Of a stretch of DNA of 64,000 nucleotides, positions 56,257 to 64,000 are shown in pieces. The stretch spans positions 52,385 through 116,384 of the forward strand of contig CAWIXH010000009.1 of NCBI GenBank assembly GCA_963839995.1, given 5' to 3'. The notes under the pieces were generated by a model that searched no databases, was not told the DNA's origin, and saw nothing but the letters and a program-made list of their open reading frames with translations. Origin of the DNA: CAWIUB01 sp963839995 (GTDB lineage Bacteria; Actinomycetota; Actinomycetes; Mycobacteriales; Jatrophihabitantaceae). Each line of letters starts with the position of its first letter. The first letter of the stretch is position 1. The position numbers were made by a program, and so were the translations under genes.

Positions 56257-57621
56257 TCACTCCTTCGTCGAGAGGAAGACGTTCTTGGTCTGCGTGAACG
56301 CGAACGGCGCGTCAGGGCCCAGCTCGCGGCCGAGACCCGAGGACTTGAACCCGCCGAACGGCGTCCAGTACCGCACGGAGGAGTTCGAATTCACTGACAG
56401 GTTTCCTGCCTCGATGCCACGGCTGACGCGAATCGCCCGTCCGACGTCGCGGGTCCAGACCGAGCCGGACAGCCCGAACTCGCTGTCGTTGGCGATGCGG
56501 ATCGCATCTGCCTCGTCGTCGAACGCGACCACCGCCACCACCGGCCCGAAGATCTCCTCGCGTAGCGTGCGGTCGGCCGGATCGGTTGGCGTCAGGACGG
56601 TGGGCGGGAACCAAAAGCCAGGACCGTCCGGCGCCGTGCCGGTAAACGCGACCGGCGCCCCGTCCGGAACGTAGCCGGCGACCCACTCGCGCTGCTCTGC
56701 GCTGATCAGCGGGCCCATCTCGGTCTTTTCGTCGGCTGGGTCGGCGACCACGACGCCCGTTACGGCAGGCTCGAACAGCTCCATGAACCGGTCGAAGGCA
56801 CTGCGCTGGATGAGGATTCTCGATCGGGCACAGCAGTCCTGGCCGGCATTGTCGAAGACCGCGTACGGCGCAGCGGTGGCCGCCGCCTCGAGGTCAGCGT
56901 CCGAGAAGATCACGTTCGCGCTCTTGCCACCGAGTTCGAGAGTGACGGGTTTCGTGAGCCTGGCCGCCGCCGCCAGGATGCCGCGGCCGACCTCGGTCGA
57001 CCCGGTGAAGACAATCTTGGCTACGTCCGGGTGGTCGACGAACCGCTGGCCGACGACCCGGCCGTTACCGGGCAGCACCTGGAAGACGTCCTGCGGGATG
57101 CCGGCATCGCGCGCCAGCTCGGCCAGCCGCAGCGCGGTGAGCGGAGTCAGCTGCGCGGGCTTGAGCACGACGCAGTTTCCCGCCGCGAGCGCCGGGGCGA
57201 ACCCCCAGGAGGCGATCGGCATCGGGAAGTTCCACGGCACGATCACCCCGACGACCCCGAGCGGTTCGTGGAAGGTCACGTCGATGCCGTCGGCCACCGG
57301 GATCTGCTGTCCGATCAGCCGTTCGGGTGCGCCCGCGTAGTAGGCGATCACGTCCCGGGCGTTGGCGGCCTCGAAGCGTGCGTTGCTGATCGTGTGCCCG
57401 GCATTGGCCACCTCCAGCTGGGCGAGGTGTTCCTGGTCGGCGTCGACGGCCTCCGCAAACCGGCGCAGCAGCCTGGCGCGGTCCCCCGGCGGGACGTCCC
57501 GCCAGCCGGCGAATGCGGCGCGGGCCCGGGTGATCGCCTCGTCCGTCTGCTCGGCGTCGAGCAGCTCGACGCGGGCCACGAGGTGCTCGGTCGCGGGGTT
57601 GATCACGTCATGCGCGGGCAT
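56257..57621 (-). CDS. Aldehyde dehydrogenase (PuuC-like)
   Basis: The 454-residue NAD(P)-dependent enzyme has PWNFPMPIASWGFAPALAAG, the general base in VTLELGGKSANVIF, and the catalytic cysteine in FDNAGQDCCARSRILI. It ends GFKSSGLGRELGP, typical of the family. In the gamma-glutamyl putrescine route the matching step oxidises gamma-glutamyl-aminobutyraldehyde. It begins 6 bp after the ligase gene stop and has no separate strong ribosome site, suggesting translational coupling. Substrate inferred from context. Confidence 0.9.
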   Translation of the reverse strand: MPAHDVINPATEHLVARVELLDAEQTDEAITRARAAFAGWRDVPPGDRARLLRRFAEAVDADQEHLAQLEVANAGHTISNARFEAANARDVIAYYAGAPERLIGQQIPVADGIDVTFHEPLGVVGVIVPWNFPMPIASWGFAPALAAGNCVVLKPAQLTPLTALRLAELARDAGIPQDVFQVLPGNGRVVGQRFVDHPDVAKIVFTGSTEVGRGILAAAARLTKPVTLELGGKSANVIFSDADLEAAATAAPYAVFDNAGQDCCARSRILIQRSAFDRFMELFEPAVTGVVVADPADEKTEMGPLISAEQREWVAGYVPDGAPVAFTGTAPDGPGFWFPPTVLTPTDPADRTLREEIFGPVVAVVAFDDEADAIRIANDSEFGLSGSVWTRDVGRAIRVSRGIEAGNLSVNSNSSVRYWTPFGGFKSSGLGRELGPDAPFAFTQTKNVFLSTKE

Positions 57622-57627
57622 CAGTGA

Positions 57628-58986
57628 TCACAGCCGCTCGAATCCGCGGATCCGCTCCCAGTCGGTGACCGCGGCGTCGAATGCGGATAGCTCGACGCGG
57701 GCGTTGTTCGCGTAATGGTCGACGACCTCGTCGCCGAAGGCGGAGTGGGCGATCGGGCTGTCCTGCCAGAGGCGCGCCGCCTCGGCCAGCGTGGCCGGCA
57801 CCGTCTCGGCATCGGATTCGTAGGCGTTGCCGGCGAACGGATCCTCTAGCGGCAGCTCGTTCTCCACGCCGTGCAAACCCGCTGCGATCAGTCCTGCCAC
57901 GGCCAGGTAGGGGTTGACGTCGCCGCCCGGCACGCGGTTCTCGAAGCGCAGGCTCTCGCCGTGGCCGATCACCCGCAGCGCGCAGGTGCGATTGTCGTGC
58001 CCCCACTTGACCGCGGTCGGCGCGAATGAACCCGGCTGGTAGCGCTTGTAGGAATTGATGTTGGGGGCGAACAGGTAGGTGAATTCGCGCAGGGCGGCGA
58101 GCTGCCCGGCCAGGAAGTGCTCGAACAGTTTGGAAACGCCGCGGTCGCGGTCCCCGACGAACACCGGGTCACCGTCGGGGCGGCGCAAGGACAAGTGGAT
58201 ATGGCAGGAGTTTCCTTCGCGCTCGTCGTACTTGGCCATGAACGTCAGCGCACTGCCGTGCTGCGCGGCGATCTCTTTGGCGCCGTTCTTGTAGACGACG
58301 TGGTTGTCGCAGGTGGTCAGGGCATCGGTGTAGTGGAACGCGATCTCGTGCTGGCCGAGGTTGCATTCGCCCTTGGCGGACTCGACCCGCAATCCCGCGT
58401 CCCGCATGCCGAGACGGATCGCGCGCAGCAATGGCTCGACCCGGGCGGTGCCCAGCATCGAGTAGTCGACGTTGTACTGGTTGGCGTGCGTCAAGCCGAC
58501 GTAGCGCCTCTCCCAGGCCTGTTCGTAGGTGTCGGTGAAGACGATGAATTCGAGCTCGGTGGCGACGAACGCCTGCCAGCCGTACTCGGCCAGCCGGTCC
58601 ACCTGCCGCTTGAGGACCTGACGCGGTGACTGCAGCACCGGCGAGCCGTCGCCCCACTGCACGTCGGCGAGCACCAGCGCCGTGCCGTCCTGCCAGGGGG
58701 TGCGGCGCAGCGTCGCGAGGTCCGGCACCATCTCGAAGTCGCCGTACCCGCGGGCCCAGCTCGAGATCTCGTATCCATCGACCGTGTTCATCTCGACGTC
58801 GACGGCCATCAGATAGTTGCAGCCCTCAGCGCCGTGCGCCAGCACCTCGTCGAGGAAGTGGTGCGCGTCGAAACGCTTGCCCTGCAGGCGCCCCTGCATG
58901 TCAGTGATGGCCAGCACGACGGTGTCGATCGAGCCGTGATCCACTCCGGCGCGCAAGGCGTCTACGGACAGCGGTGCGCTACTCAT
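57628..58986 (-). CDS. Glutamine-synthetase-family gamma-glutamyl-polyamine ligase (PuuA/GlnA3-like)
   Basis: The 452-residue protein has the GS catalytic fold: FVATELEFIVF (metal Glu), EGNSCHIHLSLRRPDGDPVF, NSYKRYQPGSFAPTAVKWGH and RFENRVPGGDVNPYLAVAGL. It is shorter in the N-terminal part than housekeeping GlnA and lacks the adenylylated-Tyr context. Neighbouring aldehyde dehydrogenase, gamma-glutamyl hydrolase and aminotransferase genes fit a ligase that glutamylates polyamines or ethanolamine, using ATP. ATG 58986 (MSSAPLSVDALRAGVD) follows AGAGGGG; the longer frame adds a non-conserved extension. Confidence 0.88.
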   Translation of the reverse strand: MSSAPLSVDALRAGVDHGSIDTVVLAITDMQGRLQGKRFDAHHFLDEVLAHGAEGCNYLMAVDVEMNTVDGYEISSWARGYGDFEMVPDLATLRRTPWQDGTALVLADVQWGDGSPVLQSPRQVLKRQVDRLAEYGWQAFVATELEFIVFTDTYEQAWERRYVGLTHANQYNVDYSMLGTARVEPLLRAIRLGMRDAGLRVESAKGECNLGQHEIAFHYTDALTTCDNHVVYKNGAKEIAAQHGSALTFMAKYDEREGNSCHIHLSLRRPDGDPVFVGDRDRGVSKLFEHFLAGQLAALREFTYLFAPNINSYKRYQPGSFAPTAVKWGHDNRTCALRVIGHGESLRFENRVPGGDVNPYLAVAGLIAAGLHGVENELPLEDPFAGNAYESDAETVPATLAEAARLWQDSPIAHSAFGDEVVDHYANNARVELSAFDAAVTDWERIRGFERL

Positions 58987-59055
58987 CCGATGGGGTTCCC
59001 CTCTGCTGATGAAGGTCTCCTGACCGTACCTTCTTCGTGTCATACGCGGAACCGG

Positions 59056-59784
59056 TCAACGTAGGAAGCCGCGCAGCAATGCCGCCGTGCCGTCCACGTG
59101 CTCTTCCATGGTGGTCCGGGCCTGATCCGGCTCGCCGGAAAGGACGGCCTCGACGATCGCCGCGTGCTGGCGGTTCGAATGAGCGATGTTGGCCGGGATC
59201 ACCGGGATGGCCCGCAGCAGTTCGTCCAGCCGCAGCTGGACATCTGCCACCGCGGCAACCAAGGTGGCGCTGCCCGCGGCCGCAGCGATCGCCATGTGCA
59301 GCCGCGAGTCGGCGAGCCGGCGGTGGCCCGGGCCGGACTGGGTCGCCGCGTCCAGGCACCGGTGCAGCGTGGCTCGGTCGGCCGCGGTTAGCGTGCGGGT
59401 GGCGGCGAGCGCGGCGGCGCCAGGTTCGACCACGCGCCGCGTGTCGAGCGCATCGTCGATCGCGACGCTCATCGAGCGACCGATCTGTTCGACCCTGCGC
59501 GGCCGTGCCGAGTTGGGCGACATGACAAACGTGCCGCCACCGCGGCCCCGTCGGGACTCGACCATGCCGACGTCGCGCAACGCCTTGATGGCCTCGCGCA
59601 GAGTGACCCGGCTGACCCCGAACGTCGCGGCCAACTCCCGCTCGGCCGGCAGCCGGTCGCCCTCGACCAGCACGCCGAGCTTGATGCCCTGCGCGAGGCG
59701 CTGGACCGTCACCTCGAACGCATTGCGCACCGGCACCGGGCAGAACACCGATCGCGCCCACAGCGCCTCGACCGATCCGGTCAT
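59056..59784 (-). CDS. GntR-family (FadR-type) regulator
   Basis: The 242-residue protein has a winged HTH (LAQGIKLGVLVEGDRLPAER, then ELAATFGVSRVTLREAIKAL) and a helical FadR/FCD effector domain (AIDDALDTRRVVEPGAAALA, DSRLHMAIAAAAGSATLVAA with metal-binding-type His). ATG 59784 overlaps the stop of the gamma-glutamyl hydrolase gene (ATGA). It lies inside the polyamine operon and probably represses it until an amine or gamma-glutamyl intermediate binds. Confidence 0.92.
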   Translation of the reverse strand: MTGSVEALWARSVFCPVPVRNAFEVTVQRLAQGIKLGVLVEGDRLPAERELAATFGVSRVTLREAIKALRDVGMVESRRGRGGGTFVMSPNSARPRRVEQIGRSMSVAIDDALDTRRVVEPGAAALAATRTLTAADRATLHRCLDAATQSGPGHRRLADSRLHMAIAAAAGSATLVAAVADVQLRLDELLRAIPVIPANIAHSNRQHAAIVEAVLSGEPDQARTTMEEHVDGTAALLRGFLR

Positions 59785-60491
59785 TGGACTGTTATGGAGG
59801 TATTGCACGCTCCGACAAAGCCCGCGAACAGCTCCCCGGCCCCGGACACCTCCGGATGCCACTGCACGGCAGCGACCCACCGCGCGCTCGGCAGCTCGAT
59901 TGCTTCCACCGTCCCATCATCGGACCAGGCCGTTGCCGTAAGACCCGGGCCGAGCTGGTCGACGGCCTGGCCATGATGGGCCGCGACCTCGATCCGCTCG
60001 CCCACGAGGCGAGCCAGCCGGCTGCCGGCTGCGATGGTTATCGTCTCGCGGCCATGCACGCCGACGATCGGCCGATGCGCCTCGTGGCCCACCACCTCGG
60101 GCAGATGCTGGATCAGCGTGCCGCCGAGCGCGACGTTGAGCAGCTGCATGCCGCGGCAGATGCCCAGGACCGGAACGTCGCTCTCCAGCGCGGTTCGAAC
60201 GAGGGCCAGCTCCCAGCCGTCACGGTCAGCTCGTACCGGGCCGGTGCGCGGATGCGCCGCTGCCCCGTAACGGTCCGGATCGACGTCCGCGCCGCCGGTG
60301 AGCACGAGCCCGTGCACGCCCAGAAGCGCTGCCTCGGCATCGCCTGGGTCGCCGGGTGGCAACAGCATGGGCACGCCGCCTGTGTCGCGTACCCGGTCGG
60401 CGTACGCGGCTGGCAGCAGATCGGCGGCGCGCTCCCACGCGCCCCACCGCGCGCGCTCGCGATAGGTCGTCAGGCCGATCCGGGGCCGCAT
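59781..60491 (-). CDS. Class I glutamine-amidotransferase-like gamma-glutamyl hydrolase (PuuD-like)
   Basis: The 236-residue protein starts MRPRIGLTTYRERARWGAWE. The nucleophile lies in VLGICRGMQLLNVALGGTLI (Cys), and the His-Glu pair in AAVQWHPEVSG. This matches gamma-glutamyl-gamma-aminobutyrate hydrolases (peptidase C26), which free GABA and glutamate in polyamine breakdown. It is the first gene of the leftward operon; the regulator overlaps its stop. Confidence 0.92.
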   Translation of the reverse strand: MRPRIGLTTYRERARWGAWERAADLLPAAYADRVRDTGGVPMLLPPGDPGDAEAALLGVHGLVLTGGADVDPDRYGAAAHPRTGPVRADRDGWELALVRTALESDVPVLGICRGMQLLNVALGGTLIQHLPEVVGHEAHRPIVGVHGRETITIAAGSRLARLVGERIEVAAHHGQAVDQLGPGLTATAWSDDGTVEAIELPSARWVAAVQWHPEVSGAGELFAGFVGACNTSITVQ

Positions 60492-60536
60492 GCTGCAAAT
60501 GGTAAGGGCACCAGCCCCATTGGGCTCGGGCCAGGC

Positions 60537-60773
60537 TCAGTCGAGGTGGCCGCGGCGCAGTCCGCGGATGAACACGATCACGATGAGAGCCCCGGCAGCA
60601 GCGATAACTGCCTTCCCCTGCGGGGTCTGCGCCCGGGCAACCAGGCTCTGTTTGGCATTGCTGGCGATCCGCTTGGGACTCGTCCGGTCGGCCAGCTGAT
60701 CCACTGTCGCAGCCAGGGACGCCCGCGCCTGCTCGATCTCGCGCTGGACATCCGCCGCCGTCCGCTCCGCCAC
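60537..60773 (-). CDS. DUF3618 membrane-anchored protein
   Basis: The 78-residue protein starts MAERTAADVQREIEQARASL, then AATVDQLADRTSPKRIASNA, the DUF3618 signature, and ends with one membrane helix (AVIAAAGALIVIVFIRGL). It is divergent from bcp, the same arrangement as in mycobacteria. Function unknown. Confidence 0.92.
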   Translation of the reverse strand: MAERTAADVQREIEQARASLAATVDQLADRTSPKRIASNAKQSLVARAQTPQGKAVIAAAGALIVIVFIRGLRRGHLD

Positions 60774-60818
60774 GGTGGCCCCCTTTCTGCCCGAGGTGTC
60801 TGCCGCAGCAGCCTAGCC

Positions 60819-60889
60819 CGATCACGTTCTCCCCGGGATTGGACGCGCGCGGCCGCCTCCAGCGGCCATTTGCGGGGAGAACGTGATCG
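60819..60889. repeat. Perfect 17-bp inverted repeat between DUF3618 and bcp
   Basis: CGATCACGTTCTCCCCG (60819-60835) and its exact complement (60873-60889) are separated by 37 bp. The right arm ends 17 bp before the bcp start codon and would cover its 5' leader. It may be a regulator site shared by both genes, a cruciform or RNA hairpin, or a copy of a dispersed palindromic repeat. Confidence 0.85.
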
Positions 60890-60906
60890 TGTCCTATGGT
60901 CGGGGC

Positions 60907-61371
60907 ATGCCACGTCTCTCCCCCGGCGATCCTGCGCCAGCGTTCACCCTGCTCGATGCGGACGAGAAGCCCGTCTCGTTGAAAGAGTTCGGCGGCCGCA
61001 AGGTCGTCGTCTACTTCTACCCAGCCGCCTCGACGCCCGGCTGCACCACGGAGGCATGCGACTTCCGCGACAACTTGGCCGAGCTGAACGACGCGGGGTT
61101 CGCCGTCGTCGGCGTCTCCCCCGACAAGCCGGCGAAGCTGGCCAAGTTCCGCGAGGCCGAGCAGCTGACGTTCCCGCTGCTGTCGGACCCGGACCGTTCC
61201 GTGCTGAGCGCGTATGGCGCTTATGGCGAGAAGACCATGTACGGCAAGAAGGTCACCGGCGTCATCCGCTCGACGTTCGTCGTGGACGAGCAGGGCAAGA
61301 TCGCAGAGGCGCTCTACAACGTCCGCGCCACCGGCCACGTCGCCAAGCTGCGCAACGACCTCGGCGTCTGA
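60907..61371 (+). CDS. bcp: Thioredoxin-dependent peroxiredoxin, Bcp/PrxQ type
   Basis: The 154-residue protein starts MPRLSPGDPAPAFTLLDADE. The peroxidatic cysteine is in ASTPGCTTEACDFRDN, with the resolving cysteine five residues on, as in PrxQ-type enzymes. VVGVSPDKPAKLAKFREAEQ and VIRSTFVVDEQGKI complete the family. It reduces peroxides with thioredoxin. ATG 60907 gives the conserved start; its leader contains the right arm of the inverted repeat. Confidence 0.95.
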   Translation: MPRLSPGDPAPAFTLLDADEKPVSLKEFGGRKVVVYFYPAASTPGCTTEACDFRDNLAELNDAGFAVVGVSPDKPAKLAKFREAEQLTFPLLSDPDRSVLSAYGAYGEKTMYGKKVTGVIRSTFVVDEQGKIAEALYNVRATGHVAKLRNDLGV

Positions 61372-61410
61372 CGGACCCAAATTGTCGTTGGCGCGGTCTA
61401 GCTTTACGCT

Positions 61411-61855
61411 ATGGCAGCGAAATACACCGAGGAAGTCCTGCGTGAGGCTGTCCAAGCGTCGAGCAGTTCGCCGGCGTACTTCGTCACCTTGGGCTGCGTC
61501 AAGCCGGAGGTACGCAGGCGCACATCGCTCGGCGTGTTAGACACTTCGACATCGATACCAGCCACTTCCGCGGTCAAGCACATTCCCGAGGTCGACCCAC
61601 AGCTCGACGGTTAACGTCCGTGCACGTCCTCGTGGTGCATCCACCGGGATCGCTGCGTACCAAGGCTCCGCTTCTGAGGCGTTGCTTGGTGGAGATCGGC
61701 AGGCCCTACATCTGCGAGCAATGCCAGCTCGATCCAAGGCTCATACCGGTGACGTTGCATGTCGATCACATCAGCGGCGATTGGCTGGATACTGTAACCG
61801 GGCGGATAACCTGCGCTTCTTGTGTCCGAACTGCCACTCGATGACCGTCACGTAT
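61411..61855 (+). pseudogene. HNH endonuclease-like gene, frameshifted
   Basis: It starts MAAKYTEEVLREAVQASSSS. After shifts, fragments of the family appear in order: HFDIDTSHFRG, then EIGRPYICEQCQLDPR (first Cys pair), LTLHVDHISGDW-type sequence with the His-Asp-His metal motif, and NLRFLCPNCHS (second Cys pair). At least two indels and degraded stretches break it. HNH proteins are DNA nucleases, common in mobile elements. It lies just before the tRNA gene. Confidence 0.65.
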
Positions 61856-61871
61856 TGTGTCCCCCGCAGCA

Positions 61872-61944
61872 GGGGCCGTAGCCCAACGGCAGAGGCGAAC
61901 GATTTAGGGTCGTTTCAGTGAGGGTTCGAATCCCTCCGGCCCCA
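61872..61944 (+). tRNA. tRNA with anticodon UAG, class I (short variable loop)
   Basis: A full cloverleaf folds: acceptor GGGGCCG/CGGCCCC, D-stem GCC/GGC with GG in the loop, anticodon stem AACGA/TCGTT around TTTAGGG (anticodon TAG at 61905-61907), a 5-base variable loop TCAGT, T-stem GAGGG/CCCTC with loop TTCGAAT, and discriminator A. Anticodon UAG reads the leucine codon CUA, but bacterial tRNA-Leu normally has a long class II variable arm. Genomic sequence after A73 is CCT, so CCA is not fully encoded. It may be an element-borne or atypical tRNA. Confidence 0.85.
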
Positions 61945-62064
61945 CCTCGTCGGCCACGCGGGCCATTCTCTTGACCCTAGCTCGGACGCACATGACGCTG
62001 TGTGTTGGATCTTCATCGACGCCGCGGTGCTGTGGCACTCGAGGGGTGATAGGCGGGCTTCTCC

Positions 62065-62466
62065 TCAGAGTGGTGCTGAGACTGACCAGCCGAGCTGCTC
62101 GGCCGCGGCGGCCATTCGTTCGTCGTACGTGACGATCCGTGCGAGGTCGGCGCCAAGCTGCTGCGCGGTTGCGAGATGGATGGCGTCGAGGAGACGCAGA
62201 TCGACAGGGAGCAACGCGCCTGCAGCATTCAGCACGCGGTCGTTGACGCGGATGAGACCGATCCGGCCAAGGACGTCCTGCCCGCGGCGTATCGCCTCCC
62301 GCCCGAGCTGAATGAGTGCTCGGGAGACCTCGGTCCGCGCCAACGCGCTCGAGATGAGCGGTCCACGGCGCCTGATGTATCGGCGCAACGCGTCCGACTC
62401 CGCCTCACGGACCGCCAGCTTCACAAGCGCAGAAGAGTCGAGGTAGGTCGCTCGCTCAGCGCTCAT
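62065..62466 (-). CDS. PIN-domain toxin (VapC-like)
   Basis: The 133-residue protein starts MSAERATYLDSSALVKLAVR, with the first PIN Asp. SALARTEVSRAL supplies the Glu, LRLLDAIHLATAQQLG and IVTYDERMAAAAEQLG the later Asp residues. It probably cleaves RNA. The start overlaps the antitoxin gene by 11 bp, a typical coupled pair. A longer upstream frame overlaps the antitoxin entirely and is rejected. Confidence 0.92.
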   Translation of the reverse strand: MSAERATYLDSSALVKLAVREAESDALRRYIRRRGPLISSALARTEVSRALIQLGREAIRRGQDVLGRIGLIRVNDRVLNAAGALLPVDLRLLDAIHLATAQQLGADLARIVTYDERMAAAAEQLGWSVSAPL

Positions 62467-62731
62467 AGCGCCGAAGCCGATCAAGCACCCGTGACGGGGG
62501 TTCCTGGCCCGGCGCGAGATACAGCGGATCGGGCAGATCGTCCATACCCCGGCGGCTGCGGGCGAGATCGCCTGTGGCTGAAAGCCGCGCGAGCGGGCCC
62601 TGGTCGGGCACTGGGGTAAGAAGCGCGACCGGACGGCCGCGGTCGGTGACCTCGATCGTCTCGCCCGCCTCGACCCGTCGCAGCAGCTCGCTAGCCTGCT
62701 GCCTGAGCTCCCGCACTCCAACACTGCCCAT
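62456..62731 (-). CDS. Phd/YefM-type antitoxin
   Basis: The 91-residue protein starts MGSVGVRELRQQASELLRRV, then EAGETIEVTDRGRPVALLTP, the Phd/YefM DNA-binding fold. The C-terminal tail (EPPSRVLDRLRRYER) should bind the PIN toxin. It overlaps the toxin gene and has an inverted repeat directly before its start codon. Confidence 0.93.
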   Translation of the reverse strand: MGSVGVRELRQQASELLRRVEAGETIEVTDRGRPVALLTPVPDQGPLARLSATGDLARSRRGMDDLPDPLYLAPGQEPPSRVLDRLRRYER

Positions 62732-62732
62732 A

Positions 62733-62746
62733 TGCTATTTGTAGCA
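62733..62746. promoter_or_regulatory. Candidate operator of the Phd-VapC pair
   Basis: TGCTA-TTTG-TAGCA is a perfect 5-bp inverted repeat with a 4-bp spacer starting 1 bp upstream of the antitoxin ATG. Its position fits autorepression by the antitoxin-toxin complex. Confidence 0.5.
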
Positions 62747-62795
62747 CACAGACGACCGCGGCGATCAGTGCCGTTAGGGCTCGCGAGCAAATTAG

Positions 62796-63992
62796 CTATG
62801 GCGTGTCGGATGGGTTGAAGGGGTAGTTCCATTCGCCGTGGAAGTCGTGGCGGTGGATCTTGGTCTCCAGTTCACGCATCTGCTGGTCGGTGATCTTGAT
62901 GCCGCTGGGATAGGCGCTGTCGTCGAGTTCGGCGTGCACGGTGAGCCCGCTGCGGGTAGTCGTGTTGCCGATCAGGTTGACGATGACCTCGTGGCTGATT
63001 AGCGGTCGGCCGCGCCAGTTCATCGAGATGTGGGAGAACAGCCGGTGCTCGACTTGTTCCATTTCGAGGTGCCCGGGGGGAGGTGGCAGACCGTGATATG
63101 CAACCCGATCTCGCTGGCGAGGTTGGCCAGTTCGGTCTTCCAGAGACGGACTCGGTAGCCGTTGGAGCCGCCACCGTCGGCGCTGATCAGCAGCCGGGCG
63201 GCGTTGGGGTAGGCGGCTGCCCGACTCGCTGCCACCAGCTGCGTATGGTCTGCACGGCGAACGCGGAGGTGTCGTGATCGGTGCCGACGCTGACCCAGCC
63301 GGCGTTGCCGGCCAGGTCGTACCCCGTACGGGATGGCCTTGCCGAGGTCCTTGTCGAAGAAGTCGTGGACGTTCACCGACTCCGGCTCGCCTTTGGGCAG
63401 GTACTCCTTGCCGCCGTTGCGGTACTGGCCGACGAGTTCCTTCTTCTTGGTGTCCACGCTGATCACCGGCTCGCCCGCGGCCAGGTGGTCGGCGGCTTGG
63501 GCATTGAGGTAGCCGAACTGCGCATCGCGATCCGGATGTTGGCGGCCCTCGATCTGCTTGGCGTTGGCCTGCAGGCTGAACCCCTGCTCACGCAGCAGGT
63601 TCGCCACCGTCCATGCCGAGGCCGGATGCCCGGCGGCGGTGAGCTGCTCGGCCAGCTTGCGGATCGAGGTCGTCGTCCACCGCAGCGGCGACATCGGGTC
63701 TCCCCGCTGACCCGGCTCCACCAGCGCCGCCAGCGCCGCCGTCAACTGCGGATCGGAGTCGCTTGCCCGCTTGCGCCCGGCACCCGGACGCCGCACCCGG
63801 CCCAACGGCGCCGCGCCGGCCTCCAACTGCGCCACACTCTTGCACCGTCAGCGCGCTCACCCCGGCCGCGCGCGCCACCGCGGCAATCCCGCCATGGCCC
63901 AACAACCGGGCCCGGGCCGCCATCGCGAGCCGGCGCTGCCGCTCATCCAAATGCGGCAGCAGCACGGAGAACTCAGCCGTAATCGATTCCAC
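62796..63992 (-). pseudogene. ISAzo13-family transposase with several frameshifts
   Basis: Fragments in order on the minus strand: LLPHLDERQRRLAMAARARL and GHGGIAAVARAAGVSALTVQ; then (next frame) VRRPGAGRKRASDSDPQLTA, PVISVDTKKKELVGQYRNGG and PESVNVHDFFDKDLGKAIPY; then YDLAGNAGWVSV-type sequence in another frame; then ARLLISADGGGSNGYRVRLW; and finally VEHRLFSHISMNWRGRPLIS to the stop at 62796. At least four indels (near 63840, 63320, 63220 and 63060) separate them. The 5' end is near the right window edge and may extend beyond it. Confidence 0.85.
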
Positions 63993-64000
63993 GACCTCCG

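Overview
The window looks like the chromosome of a high-GC actinobacterium. The signs are strong GC bias at third codon positions, many GTG starts with purine-rich Shine-Dalgarno sequences, and typical actinobacterial families: an F420-dependent (DDN-type) reductase domain, an RGCVC-family protein, DUF3618 divergent from bcp (the same order as in mycobacteria), a CIRCE-controlled groEL, a free-standing LigD-type phosphoesterase-ligase and a menaquinone-type methyltransferase/reductase pair. I cannot assign a genus.

Layout. 1-7 kb: a large unrecognised gene running off the left edge, small accessory genes, a YCII-DDN fusion, and a TetR gene beside a decayed DrrB-like permease. 7-14 kb: a stress block with hsp20, two transglutaminase-like genes (the second broken), a perfect CIRCE element and groEL, then a frameshifted GNAT gene and an SPFH/stomatin protein. 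14-18.5 kb: small conserved proteins, a Nudix hydrolase and an XRE-TPR regulator that converge and overlap.

18.6-32.9 kb is a mobile and conflict-system island. A large serine recombinase element of about 3.95 kb sits precisely inside an ISL3-family transposase gene, with CGTT at both junctions. The ISL3 element abuts a 5'-truncated tyrosine recombinase, which in turn abuts a 3'-truncated, frameshifted TOTE-type primase-helicase. Beyond lie an AbiEi antitoxin whose AbiEii partner is cut to about 20 codons, a FitAB/VapBC-like pair, broken ISKra4 and IS256 transposases, and an ExeA-like ATPase fragment.

33-45 kb: housekeeping and transport genes (DHA2-type MFS, HIT protein, NhaA-DsbA fusion, a second MFS gene), a 175-bp duplication, and an IS1634-family element inserted at the stop codon of the second MFS gene. 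That element itself carries an apparently intact IS3-family element. 45-50 kb: a geranylgeranyl-reductase/UbiE/membrane-protein group likely to act on isoprenoid quinones, a flavodoxin-like protein and a broken GH36 gene. 50-52.3 kb: a second hsp20 preceded by a CIRCE-like operator, then the phosphoesterase-DNA ligase.

52.4-60.5 kb is a coherent polyamine/gamma-glutamyl catabolic cluster: glutamine-synthetase-like ligase, aldehyde dehydrogenase, gamma-glutamyl hydrolase, class III aminotransferase, SDR, amidohydrolase and an FadR-type regulator. 60.5-64 kb: DUF3618 and bcp flanking a perfect 17-bp inverted repeat, a decayed HNH gene, a class-I tRNA with anticodon UAG, a toxin-antitoxin pair and a multiply frameshifted ISAzo13 transposase.

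A recurring feature is single-base frameshifts in otherwise recognisable genes. They could be real decay in an IS-rich region or sequencing/assembly errors, and the sequence alone cannot decide.
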